64,000 bases of DNA from ZC4RG30 sp046047615. Its GTDB lineage: Bacteria; Pseudomonadota; Gammaproteobacteria; Steroidobacterales; Steroidobacteraceae. Below are positions 48,758-57,188 of this stretch, in pieces. The translations under genes and the position numbers were made by a program. Every line of letters begins with the position of its first letter. The stretch's first letter is position 1. The DNA lies in assembly GCA_046047615.1 (NCBI GenBank), contig JBJOHO010000020.1, forward strand, positions 67,852 to 131,851, written 5' to 3'. The notes under the pieces were generated by a model that saw only the letters and a list, made by a program, of their open reading frames with translations, was not told the DNA's origin and ran no database searches.

Positions 48758-49889
48758 GGGCCACTCCTCCAAAATTGCGGGTCAACAGCTCTTCACTGGC
48801 GGTGGCGCCGTGCTCACGGGCCAGCGCGACGGCGCGGTCCACCAGCGCGGCGGCGCGCGCCGGCACCATGTCCTCGGGAATGTGCTGGCCATCACAGAGG
48901 TAGGTCAGCGGCAGGCCGCTGCCGGCCACCAGTGCCAGCACGGCACCGAGGCTGGTGGCCTCATCCAGCTTGGTCAGCAGCAGCGCCGTCGGCTCGAAGA
49001 CCGCAAAGCGCTGGAACGCCTGCTGCAAGGCACCGGCCTGCGCCGCCGCCGACAGCACCAGGCAGACCTGCAAGTCCTGCGTGGCCTGCACCAGGTCCTG
49101 CGCGTGCAGCAATGCATCGTCGCGCGGACCCAGCCCGGCCGTGTCGATCAGCACGAAGCGCCGCCGTGACAGGCGCGCCAGCAGCTCCGGCAGGCGTTCG
49201 ACCTCCTCCGGCACGAACGTCTCCACCCCCAGCAGCCGCCCCAGCACGCGCAGCTGTTCTTCGGCGCCGAAGCGCTGCGTGTCGAGCGATACGATGGCGA
49301 TATCCCGTGGTCCGTGGCGCATGACCCAGCGGGCCGCCAGGCGTGCGATGGCCGTGGTCTTGCCGACGCCGGTGGGACCGATGAACGCGATTCGGCCGCC
49401 GTGCTCCAGCCAGGCATCACCGGTGACCTGCAGCCGCGTGGCGAGCTCGCCCAGCGCCCGGCGCAAGGCGTCTTCATGACCGAGACCACCAGGTTGTGCA
49501 GCGACCAGTGCGCCGGCCAGGGACTGCGGCAAGCCGATCTCCGTCAGCGTCTGCAACAGGGCCGCCTGCGCCGGTGCGCGCCGTGTCAGGTCGTTCCATG
49601 CCAGGCGCGCCATCTGCTGCTCGAGGATCTGTCGCAGGTGGCGCAGTTCCTCGCCAACCTCCGGTGCGATGCCCGCCACCGGCGGCACCGGTGCCACCCG
49701 GACGTGCTGCACAGGCGGCACTGCCGCGGGCGCGACGGCGACCACCGGCTCCGGATCGACCGCGGCGGACACCTCCACGCCCCCGGCCACCTGGCGGGAC
49801 GAGAGGATCACCGCATCCGGTCCCTGCTCCTCGCGGATCTGCCGCAGTGCGCTGCGCATGTCGCGCGCCATGTAGGTCCTGATCTTCAT
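48744..49889 (-). CDS. flhF: Signal-recognition-particle-like GTPase FlhF
   Basis: SRP-family GTPase that sets the polar site of flagellar assembly. In 381 residues: an N-terminal basic region (MKIRTYMARDMRSALRQIRE) and Pro/Val-rich linker, helical N domain, then the G domain with P-loop GPTGVGKTT (171-179), VSLDTQRFGAEEQLRVLGRL, LIDTAGLGPRD and LLTKLDEATSLGAVL. The domain order is standard. It lies 21 bp after flhA and overlaps fleN. The presence of flhF supports one or few polar flagella. Confidence 0.96.
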   Translation of the reverse strand: MKIRTYMARDMRSALRQIREEQGPDAVILSSRQVAGGVEVSAAVDPEPVVAVAPAAVPPVQHVRVAPVPPVAGIAPEVGEELRHLRQILEQQMARLAWNDLTRRAPAQAALLQTLTEIGLPQSLAGALVAAQPGGLGHEDALRRALGELATRLQVTGDAWLEHGGRIAFIGPTGVGKTTAIARLAARWVMRHGPRDIAIVSLDTQRFGAEEQLRVLGRLLGVETFVPEEVERLPELLARLSRRRFVLIDTAGLGPRDDALLHAQDLVQATQDLQVCLVLSAAAQAGALQQAFQRFAVFEPTALLLTKLDEATSLGAVLALVAGSGLPLTYLCDGQHIPEDMVPARAAALVDRAVALAREHGATASEELLTRNFGGVAHVFA

Positions 49890-49910
49890 CTCGCTGTCCT
49901 CGCGATGCGA

Positions 49911-52004
49911 TCAACGGCCCACGGCCGTGACCAGTCGCACCTTGCGGTTGTCCGGTATCTCGTTCCAGGCCAGCACCTGCAACCCGGGCACGCTGGCGCG
50001 CACGAAGCGCGCGATGGCATGGCGGATGGCTGGCGGCACCAGCAGCACGGCCGGCTCTCCCATCAGCTCCTGCCGCTGCGCGGTTTCCGCGAGGCGCTGT
50101 TGCAGGCGCTCGGCCAAGCCCGGCTCCAGCCCCGGGCCGCCCGCGCCACCACCCACCACCGACGCCTGCAGCAGCTGCTCCAGGTCCGGCTCGAAAGTGA
50201 TGACCGGCAGCTCGTCCTTGAGGCCGGCGATGTCCTGCACGATCTGCCGGCCCAGCGCGACGCGCACCGCCGCCTGCAATTGCAGCGGGTCCTGGGTGCG
50301 GGGCGCGTGTTCTGCCAGGGTCTCGATGATGGTGCGCAGGTTGCGCACCGGTACGCGTTCAGCGAGCAGTCCCTGCAGCACGCGCACCAGCACGCTGGTC
50401 GGCAGCAGCTTGGGCACCAGATCCTCGACCAGCTTCGGCGCCGTCTTCGCCAGCGTGTTCAGCAACTGCTGCGTCTCTTCATGGCCGAGCAGTTCGTGCG
50501 CATGGGTCTGGATGACATGGCTCAGATGCGTGGCCATCACCGTGCCCGGATCAACGACCGTGTAGCCCATCGACTGCGCATGCTCGCGCTGCGCGGGATC
50601 GATCCACACGGCCTCCATGCCAAACGCCGGATCGCGCGTCTCGATGCCACTGACCTTGCCGAACACGTTGCCCGGGTTGATCGCCAGCTCGCGGTCGGGA
50701 TGGATCACGCCCTCCCCCACCGGCACGCCGGACAGGCAGATCCGGTAACTCCCCGGCGCAAACTCGAGGTTGTCGCGGATCCTCACGGCAGGCACGAGGA
50801 AGCCCAGCTCCTGCGTCAGCTTGCGGCGCACGCCCTTGATGCGCGCCAGCAGATCACCACCCTGCCCGGCGTCGACGAGCGGCACCAGGCGGTAGCCCAC
50901 CTCGATGCCCAGCAGGTCCACTGGCCGCACGTCGTCCCAGCTGAGCTCGCGGTTCTCGGCCTCCGGAGCAGCCCCCTGGGCTGCCGCAACCGCAGCAGCG
51001 TCGGCATCCTGGCGCAACTGCGATTTGCGTGCCGCCTGCTGCAGCAGCCAGCCCGCCCCGGCGCACAGCAGCGCCACGCCGAGGAAGGCCACGTTTGGCA
51101 TGCCGGGAATGATGCCCATGGCGGCGATGACCGCCGCGGCAACGTACAGCGCCTTGGGCTGTCCCAACTGCCGGCCGATCTCGCCGCCCATGTCCTGCGC
51201 ACCGGACATGCGCGTGACGATGATCGCCACGGCGGTGGACAGCAGCAGCGCCGGGATCTGCGCCACCAGGCCATCGCCGATGGTCAGCAGCGTGTAGGTG
51301 CGGGCCGCATCACCGAACGCCATGTCGTGGGCCATCACGCCCAACGCCAGGCCGCCCAGGATGTTGATCACCAGGATGAGGATGCCCGCCGTGGCATCGC
51401 CGCGCACGAACTTGCTGGCGCCGTCCATTGAGCCGTAGAAATCCGCCTCGGCACGCACCTCGGCGCGGCGCTCGCGCGCCTGGTCCTGCGTGATGAGGCC
51501 GGCGTTGAGGTCCGCATCGATCGCCATCTGCTTGCCGGGCATGGCATCGAGGGTGAAGCGGGCCGTCACTTCGGAGATGCGTCCGGCGCCCTTGGTGACC
51601 ACCACGAAATTGATGATGGTGAGGATGATGAAGACCACGACACCGACCGCGTAGTTGCCACCGACCACGAAGTTGCCGAAGGCGTCGATGACATGGCCTG
51701 CGGCGCCAGGCCCTGTGTGGCCGTGCAACAGCACCACCCGCGTGGAGGCGACGTTGAGCGCGAGGCGCAGCAAGGTGGCCAGCAGCAGCACGCTCGGGAA
51801 AACGCCGAACTCCAGCGGTCGCGCCACGTAGAACACCGCCATGAGCACGACCAGGGACAGGGCGATGTTGAACGTGAACAGCACGTCAAGGGCCAGCGCC
51901 GGCAGCGGCAGGATGACCATGGCCAGCACCGCCAGGACGCCGACGGGCACGCCGATGCCGCTGCGCAGCAGCATGCCGAGATCCAGGCCGTGGGTACGTT
52001 CCAT
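49911..52004 (-). CDS. flhA: Flagellar type III export gate protein FlhA
   Basis: Large component of the flagellar export gate that receives chaperone-substrate complexes. The 697 residues start with eight predicted helices (VLAVLAMVILPLPALALDVL, FTFNIALSLVVLMAVFYV) and the FHIPEP-type cytoplasmic segment IDADLNAGLITQDQARERRA, VRAEADFYGSMDGASKFVRG; the C-terminal cytosolic domain begins near residue 350. Length is typical. It sits between flhB (7 bp upstream) and flhF. Confidence 0.97.
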   Translation of the reverse strand: MERTHGLDLGMLLRSGIGVPVGVLAVLAMVILPLPALALDVLFTFNIALSLVVLMAVFYVARPLEFGVFPSVLLLATLLRLALNVASTRVVLLHGHTGPGAAGHVIDAFGNFVVGGNYAVGVVVFIILTIINFVVVTKGAGRISEVTARFTLDAMPGKQMAIDADLNAGLITQDQARERRAEVRAEADFYGSMDGASKFVRGDATAGILILVINILGGLALGVMAHDMAFGDAARTYTLLTIGDGLVAQIPALLLSTAVAIIVTRMSGAQDMGGEIGRQLGQPKALYVAAAVIAAMGIIPGMPNVAFLGVALLCAGAGWLLQQAARKSQLRQDADAAAVAAAQGAAPEAENRELSWDDVRPVDLLGIEVGYRLVPLVDAGQGGDLLARIKGVRRKLTQELGFLVPAVRIRDNLEFAPGSYRICLSGVPVGEGVIHPDRELAINPGNVFGKVSGIETRDPAFGMEAVWIDPAQREHAQSMGYTVVDPGTVMATHLSHVIQTHAHELLGHEETQQLLNTLAKTAPKLVEDLVPKLLPTSVLVRVLQGLLAERVPVRNLRTIIETLAEHAPRTQDPLQLQAAVRVALGRQIVQDIAGLKDELPVITFEPDLEQLLQASVVGGGAGGPGLEPGLAERLQQRLAETAQRQELMGEPAVLLVPPAIRHAIARFVRASVPGLQVLAWNEIPDNRKVRLVTAVGR

Positions 52005-52011
52005 GCGGTGC

Positions 52012-53124
52012 TCAATCCGTGAAGTCGATCACAGGCAACGGCGGCGGACTGCGGCGGTCCCGGCGTGCGGTACGCAACTGGAAGACGTAGGTCAGCACTT
52101 GCGCAACGGCCACGTACAGGGATGACGGAATCTCGTCACCGATCTCCACGGTACGATGCAAGGCGCGGGCCAACGGCGGGGCCTCGAAGATCGGCACGTT
52201 GTGCTCCCCGGCCACCTCGCGGATGCGGGCGGCCATGTAGTCCACGCCCTTTGCGAGGACCACCGGCGCGCGGTCGCGGCCCTCGTCGTAGCGCAGGGCC
52301 ACGGCGTAGTGGGTCGGGTTGACGATGATCACGTCGGCCTTGGGAACGTCGGCCATCATGCGCCGCTCGGCACGTTCGCGCTGCAGGCGGCGGATCTGCG
52401 CCTTCACTTCCGGCGAACCTTCGGATTCCTTGTTCTCCTGCTTGATTTCCTCGCGCGTCATGCGCAGTTCGCGCTGGTGCTGCCAGAGCTGGAACGGCAC
52501 GTCGATGCCGGCGATGACCACCAGCGCCGCACACAGCGCGATGAGCGCCTGCCCGGTGAGCGAGGCGGCATGGCCGATCGCCGCGGCCATCGGCTCGCTG
52601 CCCAGCTGCATCAGCTCGGGAAGCTGCATGCGCAGCACCAGCAGGCCGGCGGTGGCGACCAGCGCGAACTTGCCCAGCGACTTCGCCAATTCGACCCAGG
52701 CGCGCAGCGCGAACATGCGCCCCACGCCAGCCAGCGGATCGAGGCGCTCGAACTTCGGTGTCAACGCGGTACTGCTGAATGACCAGCCACCGATCAACAA
52801 CGGTGCCGCCAGGGCAGCCACCAGCGTCAAGCCGAGGATGGGCGCAATGGCCAGCGCCGCCTGCAGGGCAGCCTCGCCCAGTGCCGGCACCATGTGACCG
52901 GCATCCAGCGCCTCGGCGGGCGTGATCTCCAGGGCGCCTTTCATCAGCTGCGCCATCTGCCCGCCCAGCAGCCCGCCCATGCCCTGCAGGGCGAGGCCGG
53001 CGACCAGCATCACTGCCGCGGCGGAGAGATCGCGCGACCGCGGGACCTGGCCCTCCTTGCGCGCCTCATCCAGCCGCTTTTGTGTCGGCTTTTCTGTGCG
53101 GTCTTCCAGCTCGGTCTCGGCCAC
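52012..53124 (-). CDS. flhB: Flagellar export switch protein FlhB
   Basis: Controls the switch from rod/hook to filament export. The 370-residue protein has a four-helix membrane domain after a basic N-terminus (DRTEKPTQKRLDEARKEGQV), then the linker MTREEIKQENKESEGSPEVK and the self-cleavage motif NPTH in ADVIIVNPTHYAVALRYD. The C-terminal domain ends in a Pro-rich tail after the core. Both halves look intact. It starts 3 bp downstream of the fliR stop. Confidence 0.97.
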   Translation of the reverse strand: MAETELEDRTEKPTQKRLDEARKEGQVPRSRDLSAAAVMLVAGLALQGMGGLLGGQMAQLMKGALEITPAEALDAGHMVPALGEAALQAALAIAPILGLTLVAALAAPLLIGGWSFSSTALTPKFERLDPLAGVGRMFALRAWVELAKSLGKFALVATAGLLVLRMQLPELMQLGSEPMAAAIGHAASLTGQALIALCAALVVIAGIDVPFQLWQHQRELRMTREEIKQENKESEGSPEVKAQIRRLQRERAERRMMADVPKADVIIVNPTHYAVALRYDEGRDRAPVVLAKGVDYMAARIREVAGEHNVPIFEAPPLARALHRTVEIGDEIPSSLYVAVAQVLTYVFQLRTARRDRRSPPPLPVIDFTD

Positions 53125-53127
53125 GGC

Positions 53128-53904
53128 TCAGGGCCCGCCCGCCAGCCGCTGCAGGAAGGCGAAGGTCTCGCGCAGCAGCACGGTGAAACTGTCGCCGACG
53201 GCCGGCAATCCAGCCATCACCACCAGCAGGCCACAGACGAGCGTGACCGGGAAGCCGACCGCAAACAGGTTCAGCGACGGGGCCGCCCGGCTCACCACAC
53301 CAAAGGCCAGGTTCACCACCAGCAGGGCCGTCACTCCCGGCAGCGATACCGCGAGTGCGCCCTGGAACAGCCTGCTGCCCCACAGCACCAGGGCCCACAG
53401 GCCTTCGCGCCCCAGACCCGTCGTGCCGATCGGGATGCTGCGGAAGGAGTCGACCAGCGTCTCCAGGAGCGCGAGGTGGCCGTCGAGAGCGAGGAAGACC
53501 AGCGTCACCAGCACCAGGTAGAACTGGCCCAGCACTGGCGTGCTGGCGCCGCGCTGCGGGTCGACGTTGAAGGCGAAGGACAGGCCCATGCTGTTGGCCA
53601 GCAGCTGTCCGCCGAGCGCCATGGCATCGAAGACCAGTTGCAGCGCGAACCCCATGCCCACACCCACCAGCAGCTGCTGCGCGATGATCACCACGCCCTG
53701 GCCCGAGAACGGCCCGGCCTCAGGCATCGGCAGCAAGGGCGCCACCAGCAGCGTCACCGCGCCGGCGAGGACCAGGCGCGCCCGGGCCGGCACGAAGCCG
53801 GCGCCAAAGACCGGCGCCACCATCAGGCAGCCGGCGATGCGCACGAACGGCCAGAGGTAGAGCGCCACCCAGGCTTCGAGCTGGCCGGTGGTGAGCGTGA
53901 TCAC
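53128..53904 (-). CDS. fliR: Flagellar export gate protein FliR
   Basis: Membrane core subunit of the flagellar type III export gate. The 258 residues are mostly hydrophobic with about six helices; family segments are LWPFVRIAGCLMVAPVFGAG, IAQQLLVGVGMGFALQLVFD and LLANSMGLSFAFNVDP. It precedes flhB and follows fliQ with 7 bp between. No anomaly is visible. Confidence 0.96.
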   Translation of the reverse strand: MITLTTGQLEAWVALYLWPFVRIAGCLMVAPVFGAGFVPARARLVLAGAVTLLVAPLLPMPEAGPFSGQGVVIIAQQLLVGVGMGFALQLVFDAMALGGQLLANSMGLSFAFNVDPQRGASTPVLGQFYLVLVTLVFLALDGHLALLETLVDSFRSIPIGTTGLGREGLWALVLWGSRLFQGALAVSLPGVTALLVVNLAFGVVSRAAPSLNLFAVGFPVTLVCGLLVVMAGLPAVGDSFTVLLRETFAFLQRLAGGP

Positions 53905-53911
53905 GGCGGCG

Positions 53912-54181
53912 TCAGCCGATGAGCATCGGAATGCTCTCGAACAGCTCCCGCGTGTAGGCGACCATCAGCTTCAGCATCCATGGCCCGGTCACCACCAGCG
54001 TCGCCGCCATGGCGACGAGCTTGGGGATGAAGGACAAGGTCATCTCGTTGATCTGTGTCGCGGCCTGGAAAATGCCGACCAGCAGGCCCACCAGCAGCGC
54101 GGCCAGCAGCAATGGCGCACCCAGGAGCATCGTCATCTCGAGGGCACGTGTGCCGAGGGTCATCACCATTTCAGGAGTCAT
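53912..54181 (-). CDS. fliQ: Flagellar export gate protein FliQ
   Basis: Small export-gate subunit, 89 residues, with two hydrophobic helices (LLGAPLLLAALLVGLLVGIF and MAATLVVTGPWMLKLMVAYT) around the polar loop QAATQINEMTLSFIPK, which is typical of FliQ. It is 7 bp from both neighbours (fliP stop and fliR start side), in the canonical fliPQR order. Confidence 0.96.
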   Translation of the reverse strand: MTPEMVMTLGTRALEMTMLLGAPLLLAALLVGLLVGIFQAATQINEMTLSFIPKLVAMAATLVVTGPWMLKLMVAYTRELFESIPMLIG

Positions 54182-54188
54182 GGGGCAC

Positions 54189-54941
54189 CTAGGTCTGGAA
54201 GCTGGCAGCGAGCGTGCCCATCATCAGCGCCCAACCATCCACCAGCACGAACAGCATCAGCTTGAAGGGCAGCGAGATCAGGACCGGCGACAGCATCATC
54301 ATGCCCATCGACATCAACACGCTGGCGACGACCAGGTCGATGATGATGAAGGGGATGAACACCAGGAAGCCGATCTGGAAGGCGGTCTTGAGTTCGCTGG
54401 TGGCGAAGGCCGGCACCAGGATCGACAGCGGCACATCCTCGGGCGTTTCGAAGCCCTGGCCGCCGGAGATGCGCACGAAGGTCGCAATGTCGCTCTCGCG
54501 CGTCTGCCGCAGCATGAAGGTCTTCAGCGGCGCGATGCCCTTGTCGAGCGCTTCAGTGGCGGCGATCCGGCCTTCCATGTAGGGCTGCACGGCCTGGGTG
54601 TTGATCTGCTCCACCACCGGCGCCATCACGAACAGCGTCAGGAACAGTGCCAGCCCGACCAGCACCTGGTTCGGCGGCGACTGGCCGGCACCGATGGCCT
54701 GGCGCAGGATCGCCAGCACGATGATGATGCGGGTGAACGCGGTCATCATCAGCAGGATCGACGGCAACAGCGTGATCGCCGTCATCAGCAGCAGCAGCTG
54801 CAAGGTCAGCGAATATTGTTCGCCACCGGCCGTGGGCTCGATGGTGAGGGCGGGTATGCCTTGCGCCGCGGCAGCTGCCATGGCGGGCAGCACGCTGGCA
54901 GCGATGGCCAGCGCCAGGGTGATGAGTGCGCGGCGCGTCAC
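54189..54941 (-). CDS. fliP: Flagellar export gate protein FliP
   Basis: Export-gate core subunit. I assign a GTG start at 54941 that overlaps the fliO stop as GTGA, giving 250 residues beginning VTRRALITLALAIAASVLPA, a cleavable signal peptide as in other FliP proteins. Diagnostic segments: SLTLQLLLLMTAITLLPSIL, MMTAFTRIIIVLAILRQAIG, PPNQVLVGLALFLTLFVM, PAFATSELKTAFQIGFLVFI and PFIIIDLVVASVLMSMGMMM. Longer frames upstream merge with unrelated reading. Confidence 0.95.
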   Translation of the reverse strand: MTRRALITLALAIAASVLPAMAAAAAQGIPALTIEPTAGGEQYSLTLQLLLLMTAITLLPSILLMMTAFTRIIIVLAILRQAIGAGQSPPNQVLVGLALFLTLFVMAPVVEQINTQAVQPYMEGRIAATEALDKGIAPLKTFMLRQTRESDIATFVRISGGQGFETPEDVPLSILVPAFATSELKTAFQIGFLVFIPFIIIDLVVASVLMSMGMMMLSPVLISLPFKLMLFVLVDGWALMMGTLAASFQT

Positions 54942-55357
54942 TGGCCGAGCCCCTTGCGCAACAGGGCGGCGAAGCTGGGCGGCAAGGCCGAACCGGCGCC
55001 GCCCTCCGGCGTGGCCGCTTCGGTGCCGCCGATGGCCCCTTCTGGCAAGGTCTGCAGCAGGGACACCTGCCCCTGGGCCACTCCCAGCAGCAGGTGCTGC
55101 GTACCGACGCGCAGGACGACGGCACGTTCGCGCTGGCCCAGGGCCACCTGCGAGACGACCTCCAGTTGCGCAGCACCGCGCCCGGGCGCGGCGCGAAGCC
55201 GGCGCAGCAGCCACGCGGCGACGAAGATGGCCGCCAGCACCAGCAGCAGCGAGAACATCACCTGCCCGATGCCACCTGCCCCGCTCTCGGGAAGGCTGGT
55301 GGCCGCCTGCGGCGCAGCGAACAGGGCCTTTGCCGTCGTGTTTGCCGGATCCGCCAC
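54938..55357 (-). CDS. fliO: Flagellar protein FliO
   Basis: Assists FliP assembly in the export gate. The 139-residue protein has a short periplasmic N-terminus, one membrane helix (VMFSLLLVLAAIFVAAWLLR) and a cytosolic part with EVVSQVALGQRERAVVLRVG and HLLLGVAQGQVSLLQTLPEG, the pattern of FliO. It begins 3 bp after the fliN stop and overlaps fliP by 4 bp. Confidence 0.92.
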   Translation of the reverse strand: MADPANTTAKALFAAPQAATSLPESGAGGIGQVMFSLLLVLAAIFVAAWLLRRLRAAPGRGAAQLEVVSQVALGQRERAVVLRVGTQHLLLGVAQGQVSLLQTLPEGAIGGTEAATPEGGAGSALPPSFAALLRKGLGQ

Positions 55358-55360
55358 AGC

Positions 55361-55720
55361 TCACCTCAGGCGGCGGATGCGTTCGGCCGGGCTGATCACA
55401 TCCGTCAGCCGGATGCCGAATTTCTCGTTGACCACGACGACCTCGCCGTGCGCCACCAAGGTGCCGTTGACGAACACGTCGAGCGGCTCGCCTGCGGCAC
55501 GGTCCAGCTCCACCACGGAGCCTTGGTTCAGCTGCAGCAGGCTGCGGATCGGCAGCCGCGTGCGTCCCACCTCCAGCGACAGGTTGACCGGGACGTCGAG
55601 GATGACATCCAGCCGCACATCGCCCTTGGGCAGTTCGCTGTCGGAGGTGCTGTCCTCGCCAATGTCCCGCAGGGCCGGGATCAGGGAGGTGCTGTCGTTG
55701 TCGGTCGGGGGTGTGCTCAT
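55361..55720 (-). CDS. fliN: Flagellar C-ring switch protein FliN
   Basis: Component of the rotor C-ring, normally in a complex with FliM and FliG. The 119-residue product has the surface-presentation (SpoA) domain: LDVILDVPVNLSLEVGRTRL, LLQLNQGSVVELDRAAGEPL, VFVNGTLVAHGEVVVVNEKF and GIRLTDVISPAERI. An in-frame GTG at 55729 overlaps the fliL stop and would add three residues. Notably it follows fliL directly; fliM, expected between them, is absent. The protein is ordinary FliN length, so it does not contain a fused FliM. Confidence 0.96.
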   Translation of the reverse strand: MSTPPTDNDSTSLIPALRDIGEDSTSDSELPKGDVRLDVILDVPVNLSLEVGRTRLPIRSLLQLNQGSVVELDRAAGEPLDVFVNGTLVAHGEVVVVNEKFGIRLTDVISPAERIRRLR

Positions 55721-55725
55721 GGCAG

Positions 55726-56217
55726 TCACTGTGTGACGAAGCTGGTGAAGTACAAGGCCTCGACGGCCTCGCCTTTGCCGCCCTCCGCCGCGATGATCTT
55801 GCGCACCACATCAAGGGCCTGCAGGCGCAGCGCCTCCTTGCCCTCGCGCGTGGAGATGACGTCCAGCTGCGGATTGCCCAGCAGCAGCAGCAGGTCGTTG
55901 CGGATGGCCGGGTTGTGCGCCTTGACCATCTCGGCCACGGCCGGATCACGCGTCATCAGTTGCACTGCCACCTGCAGGAAGCGCGCGCCACTGCCGGCCT
56001 CGAAGTTGACGACAAAGGGTGGATCCAGCGGTACGTACACCGCGGGCAGCCGTTCGGGTTCCGGCGGAGCCTCGGCGTGTGCGGCATCGCCGGGGCGGAT
56101 CAGCATGAAATAGGCGGCTGCAGCGCCGCCGCCCAGCAGCAGCGCGGCAGCCCCAATGATCAGCGGCAGCTTGCTGCCCGACTTGGCGGCATCCGCCGCA
56201 GGTTCGCCCTTGGACAT
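55726..56217 (-). CDS. fliL: Flagellar basal-body protein FliL
   Basis: Inner-membrane protein that supports the stators at high load. The 163 residues have a short cytosolic N-terminus, one helix (LPLIIGAAALLLGGGAAAAY) and a periplasmic stomatin-like domain (AVYVPLDPPFVVNFEAGSGA, FLQVAVQLMTRDPAVAEMVK, REGKEALRLQALDVVRKIIA). It is the first gene after a sigma-54 promoter. The stop is immediately followed by fliN. Confidence 0.95.
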   Translation of the reverse strand: MSKGEPAADAAKSGSKLPLIIGAAALLLGGGAAAAYFMLIRPGDAAHAEAPPEPERLPAVYVPLDPPFVVNFEAGSGARFLQVAVQLMTRDPAVAEMVKAHNPAIRNDLLLLLGNPQLDVISTREGKEALRLQALDVVRKIIAAEGGKGEAVEALYFTSFVTQ

Positions 56218-56269
56218 CTTGCGTTCACCTCACCCTGGGGCCTGCAACAGGCCGCGGTATCCAAGGCTG

Positions 56270-56287
56270 AGCAAACGCCGTGCCAAT
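56270..56287 (-). promoter_or_regulatory. Sigma-54 promoter of the fliL operon
   Basis: The minus strand reads ATTGGCACGGCGTTTGCT, matching the consensus TGGCACG-N4-TTGCT with the essential GG and GC pairs 10 bp apart. Transcription would begin about 40 bp before the fliL ATG. A FleQ-type activator is encoded at 63000. This is the strongest promoter prediction in the flagellar cluster. Confidence 0.88.
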
Positions 56288-56293
56288 GCGGCC

Positions 56294-56307
56294 GACGGAA
56301 ATCCGTC
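56294..56307. terminator. Small hairpin just upstream of the fliL promoter
   Basis: GACGGA-AA-TCCGTC forms a 6-bp stem on either strand between the fliK stop and the fliL promoter. It is a possible weak transcription-end signal for the upstream operon, lacking a U-run; it could equally be a regulatory dyad. Confidence 0.35.
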
Positions 56308-56322
56308 ACCGGACCGTGATCC

Positions 56323-57177
56323 TCAAGCCCAGGCGTCGAGCAGGCCGCGCTCCAGACGCAGCGCGCGCACGTGGGTGGCACCCGCGGCCGGGCCCTCACC
56401 CAGCCCCGCGCCAGCGCGAACCGCGCGCGCCACGGTCTCCGCCGCACGTTCCCGTCGCGGCGAGTGCTGCGACACGCCGGCATCCAGCTGCGGCAATCCG
56501 GCCTGGGCGAACAACTCGCGCAGCCGCGGCAGGCTGTCCTGCAACGCTTGTCGTGTCTCCGGGTGCTGCGCCGCGAACTGCACGCCGACGCGGTCCTCTC
56601 CCAGCGTGAGCGCGACCTCTACCGGTCCCAACTCCTCCGGCGACAAACGCAAGGTCGCGCGCTGCGTGCCCTCGGCAGCAAGTACAGCCAGGCGGTCGCC
56701 CAGAGCCTCACCCCAGGCGCTCGTCCCCACCTCACCGGGGACCGTGACGGGCACTGCGGACGGCAGCGTGGCGGCGGTCGCAATGTCCGCGGACAGGAAC
56801 GTCGCGGGCATGAAGGCACTGGCCGGGAGGCTTTCGGGACCCCCGGCACCGCCGTGGCCCGTCGCGGCAGCGCCGGCCGGCACCAGTGTCCAGCGCTGTG
56901 CCACTGACGCTTCCGGCAAAGCCTGCGCTGCCGCCTCCGCCATCGCAGGCAGCGCCGCCAACAAGGACGCGGGCTCCGGCTCCGGCACTGGCGGCACCTG
57001 CTGCGGCAGCCAGGCGCCGGCGACGAGCGCATCCACGGGATCACCGGACTTGCGGGCGGCGAGCAACTTCTGGAAAAGACCCGCCGCGGGTGCGTGGTCC
57101 GTTGCAGCGTCCCAGGAGCGGTCCATCGGGGCCGCCATGGCGGAGGGATCCAACAATGACAGTTCCATGTCTTTCAT
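56323..57177 (-). CDS. fliK: Flagellar hook-length control protein FliK
   Basis: Molecular ruler secreted during hook assembly that triggers FlhB switching. The 284-residue protein has a long Ala/Pro/Val-rich disordered N-terminus and the C-terminal Flg_hook domain, recognised by ATLRLSPEELGPVEVALTLG, VGVQFAAQHPETRQALQDSL, PRLRELFAQAGL. It is shorter than most FliK proteins (about 400 or more), with the ruler part reduced, which would predict a short hook. The ATG at 57177 begins 11 bp after the fliJ stop; a second in-frame ATG lies three codons downstream. Confidence 0.88.
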   Translation of the reverse strand: MKDMELSLLDPSAMAAPMDRSWDAATDHAPAAGLFQKLLAARKSGDPVDALVAGAWLPQQVPPVPEPEPASLLAALPAMAEAAAQALPEASVAQRWTLVPAGAAATGHGGAGGPESLPASAFMPATFLSADIATAATLPSAVPVTVPGEVGTSAWGEALGDRLAVLAAEGTQRATLRLSPEELGPVEVALTLGEDRVGVQFAAQHPETRQALQDSLPRLRELFAQAGLPQLDAGVSQHSPRRERAAETVARAVRAGAGLGEGPAAGATHVRALRLERGLLDAWA

Positions 57178-57188
57178 GCGTCCCGTGT

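Noticed and set aside
49314..51431. Long plus-strand frame opposite flhA and flhF
   Set aside because: Antisense to two certain flagellar genes; no domain or signal visible.
55361..56217. FliM fused to FliN or FliL
   Set aside because: Both proteins have normal lengths and no FliM-like middle domain.
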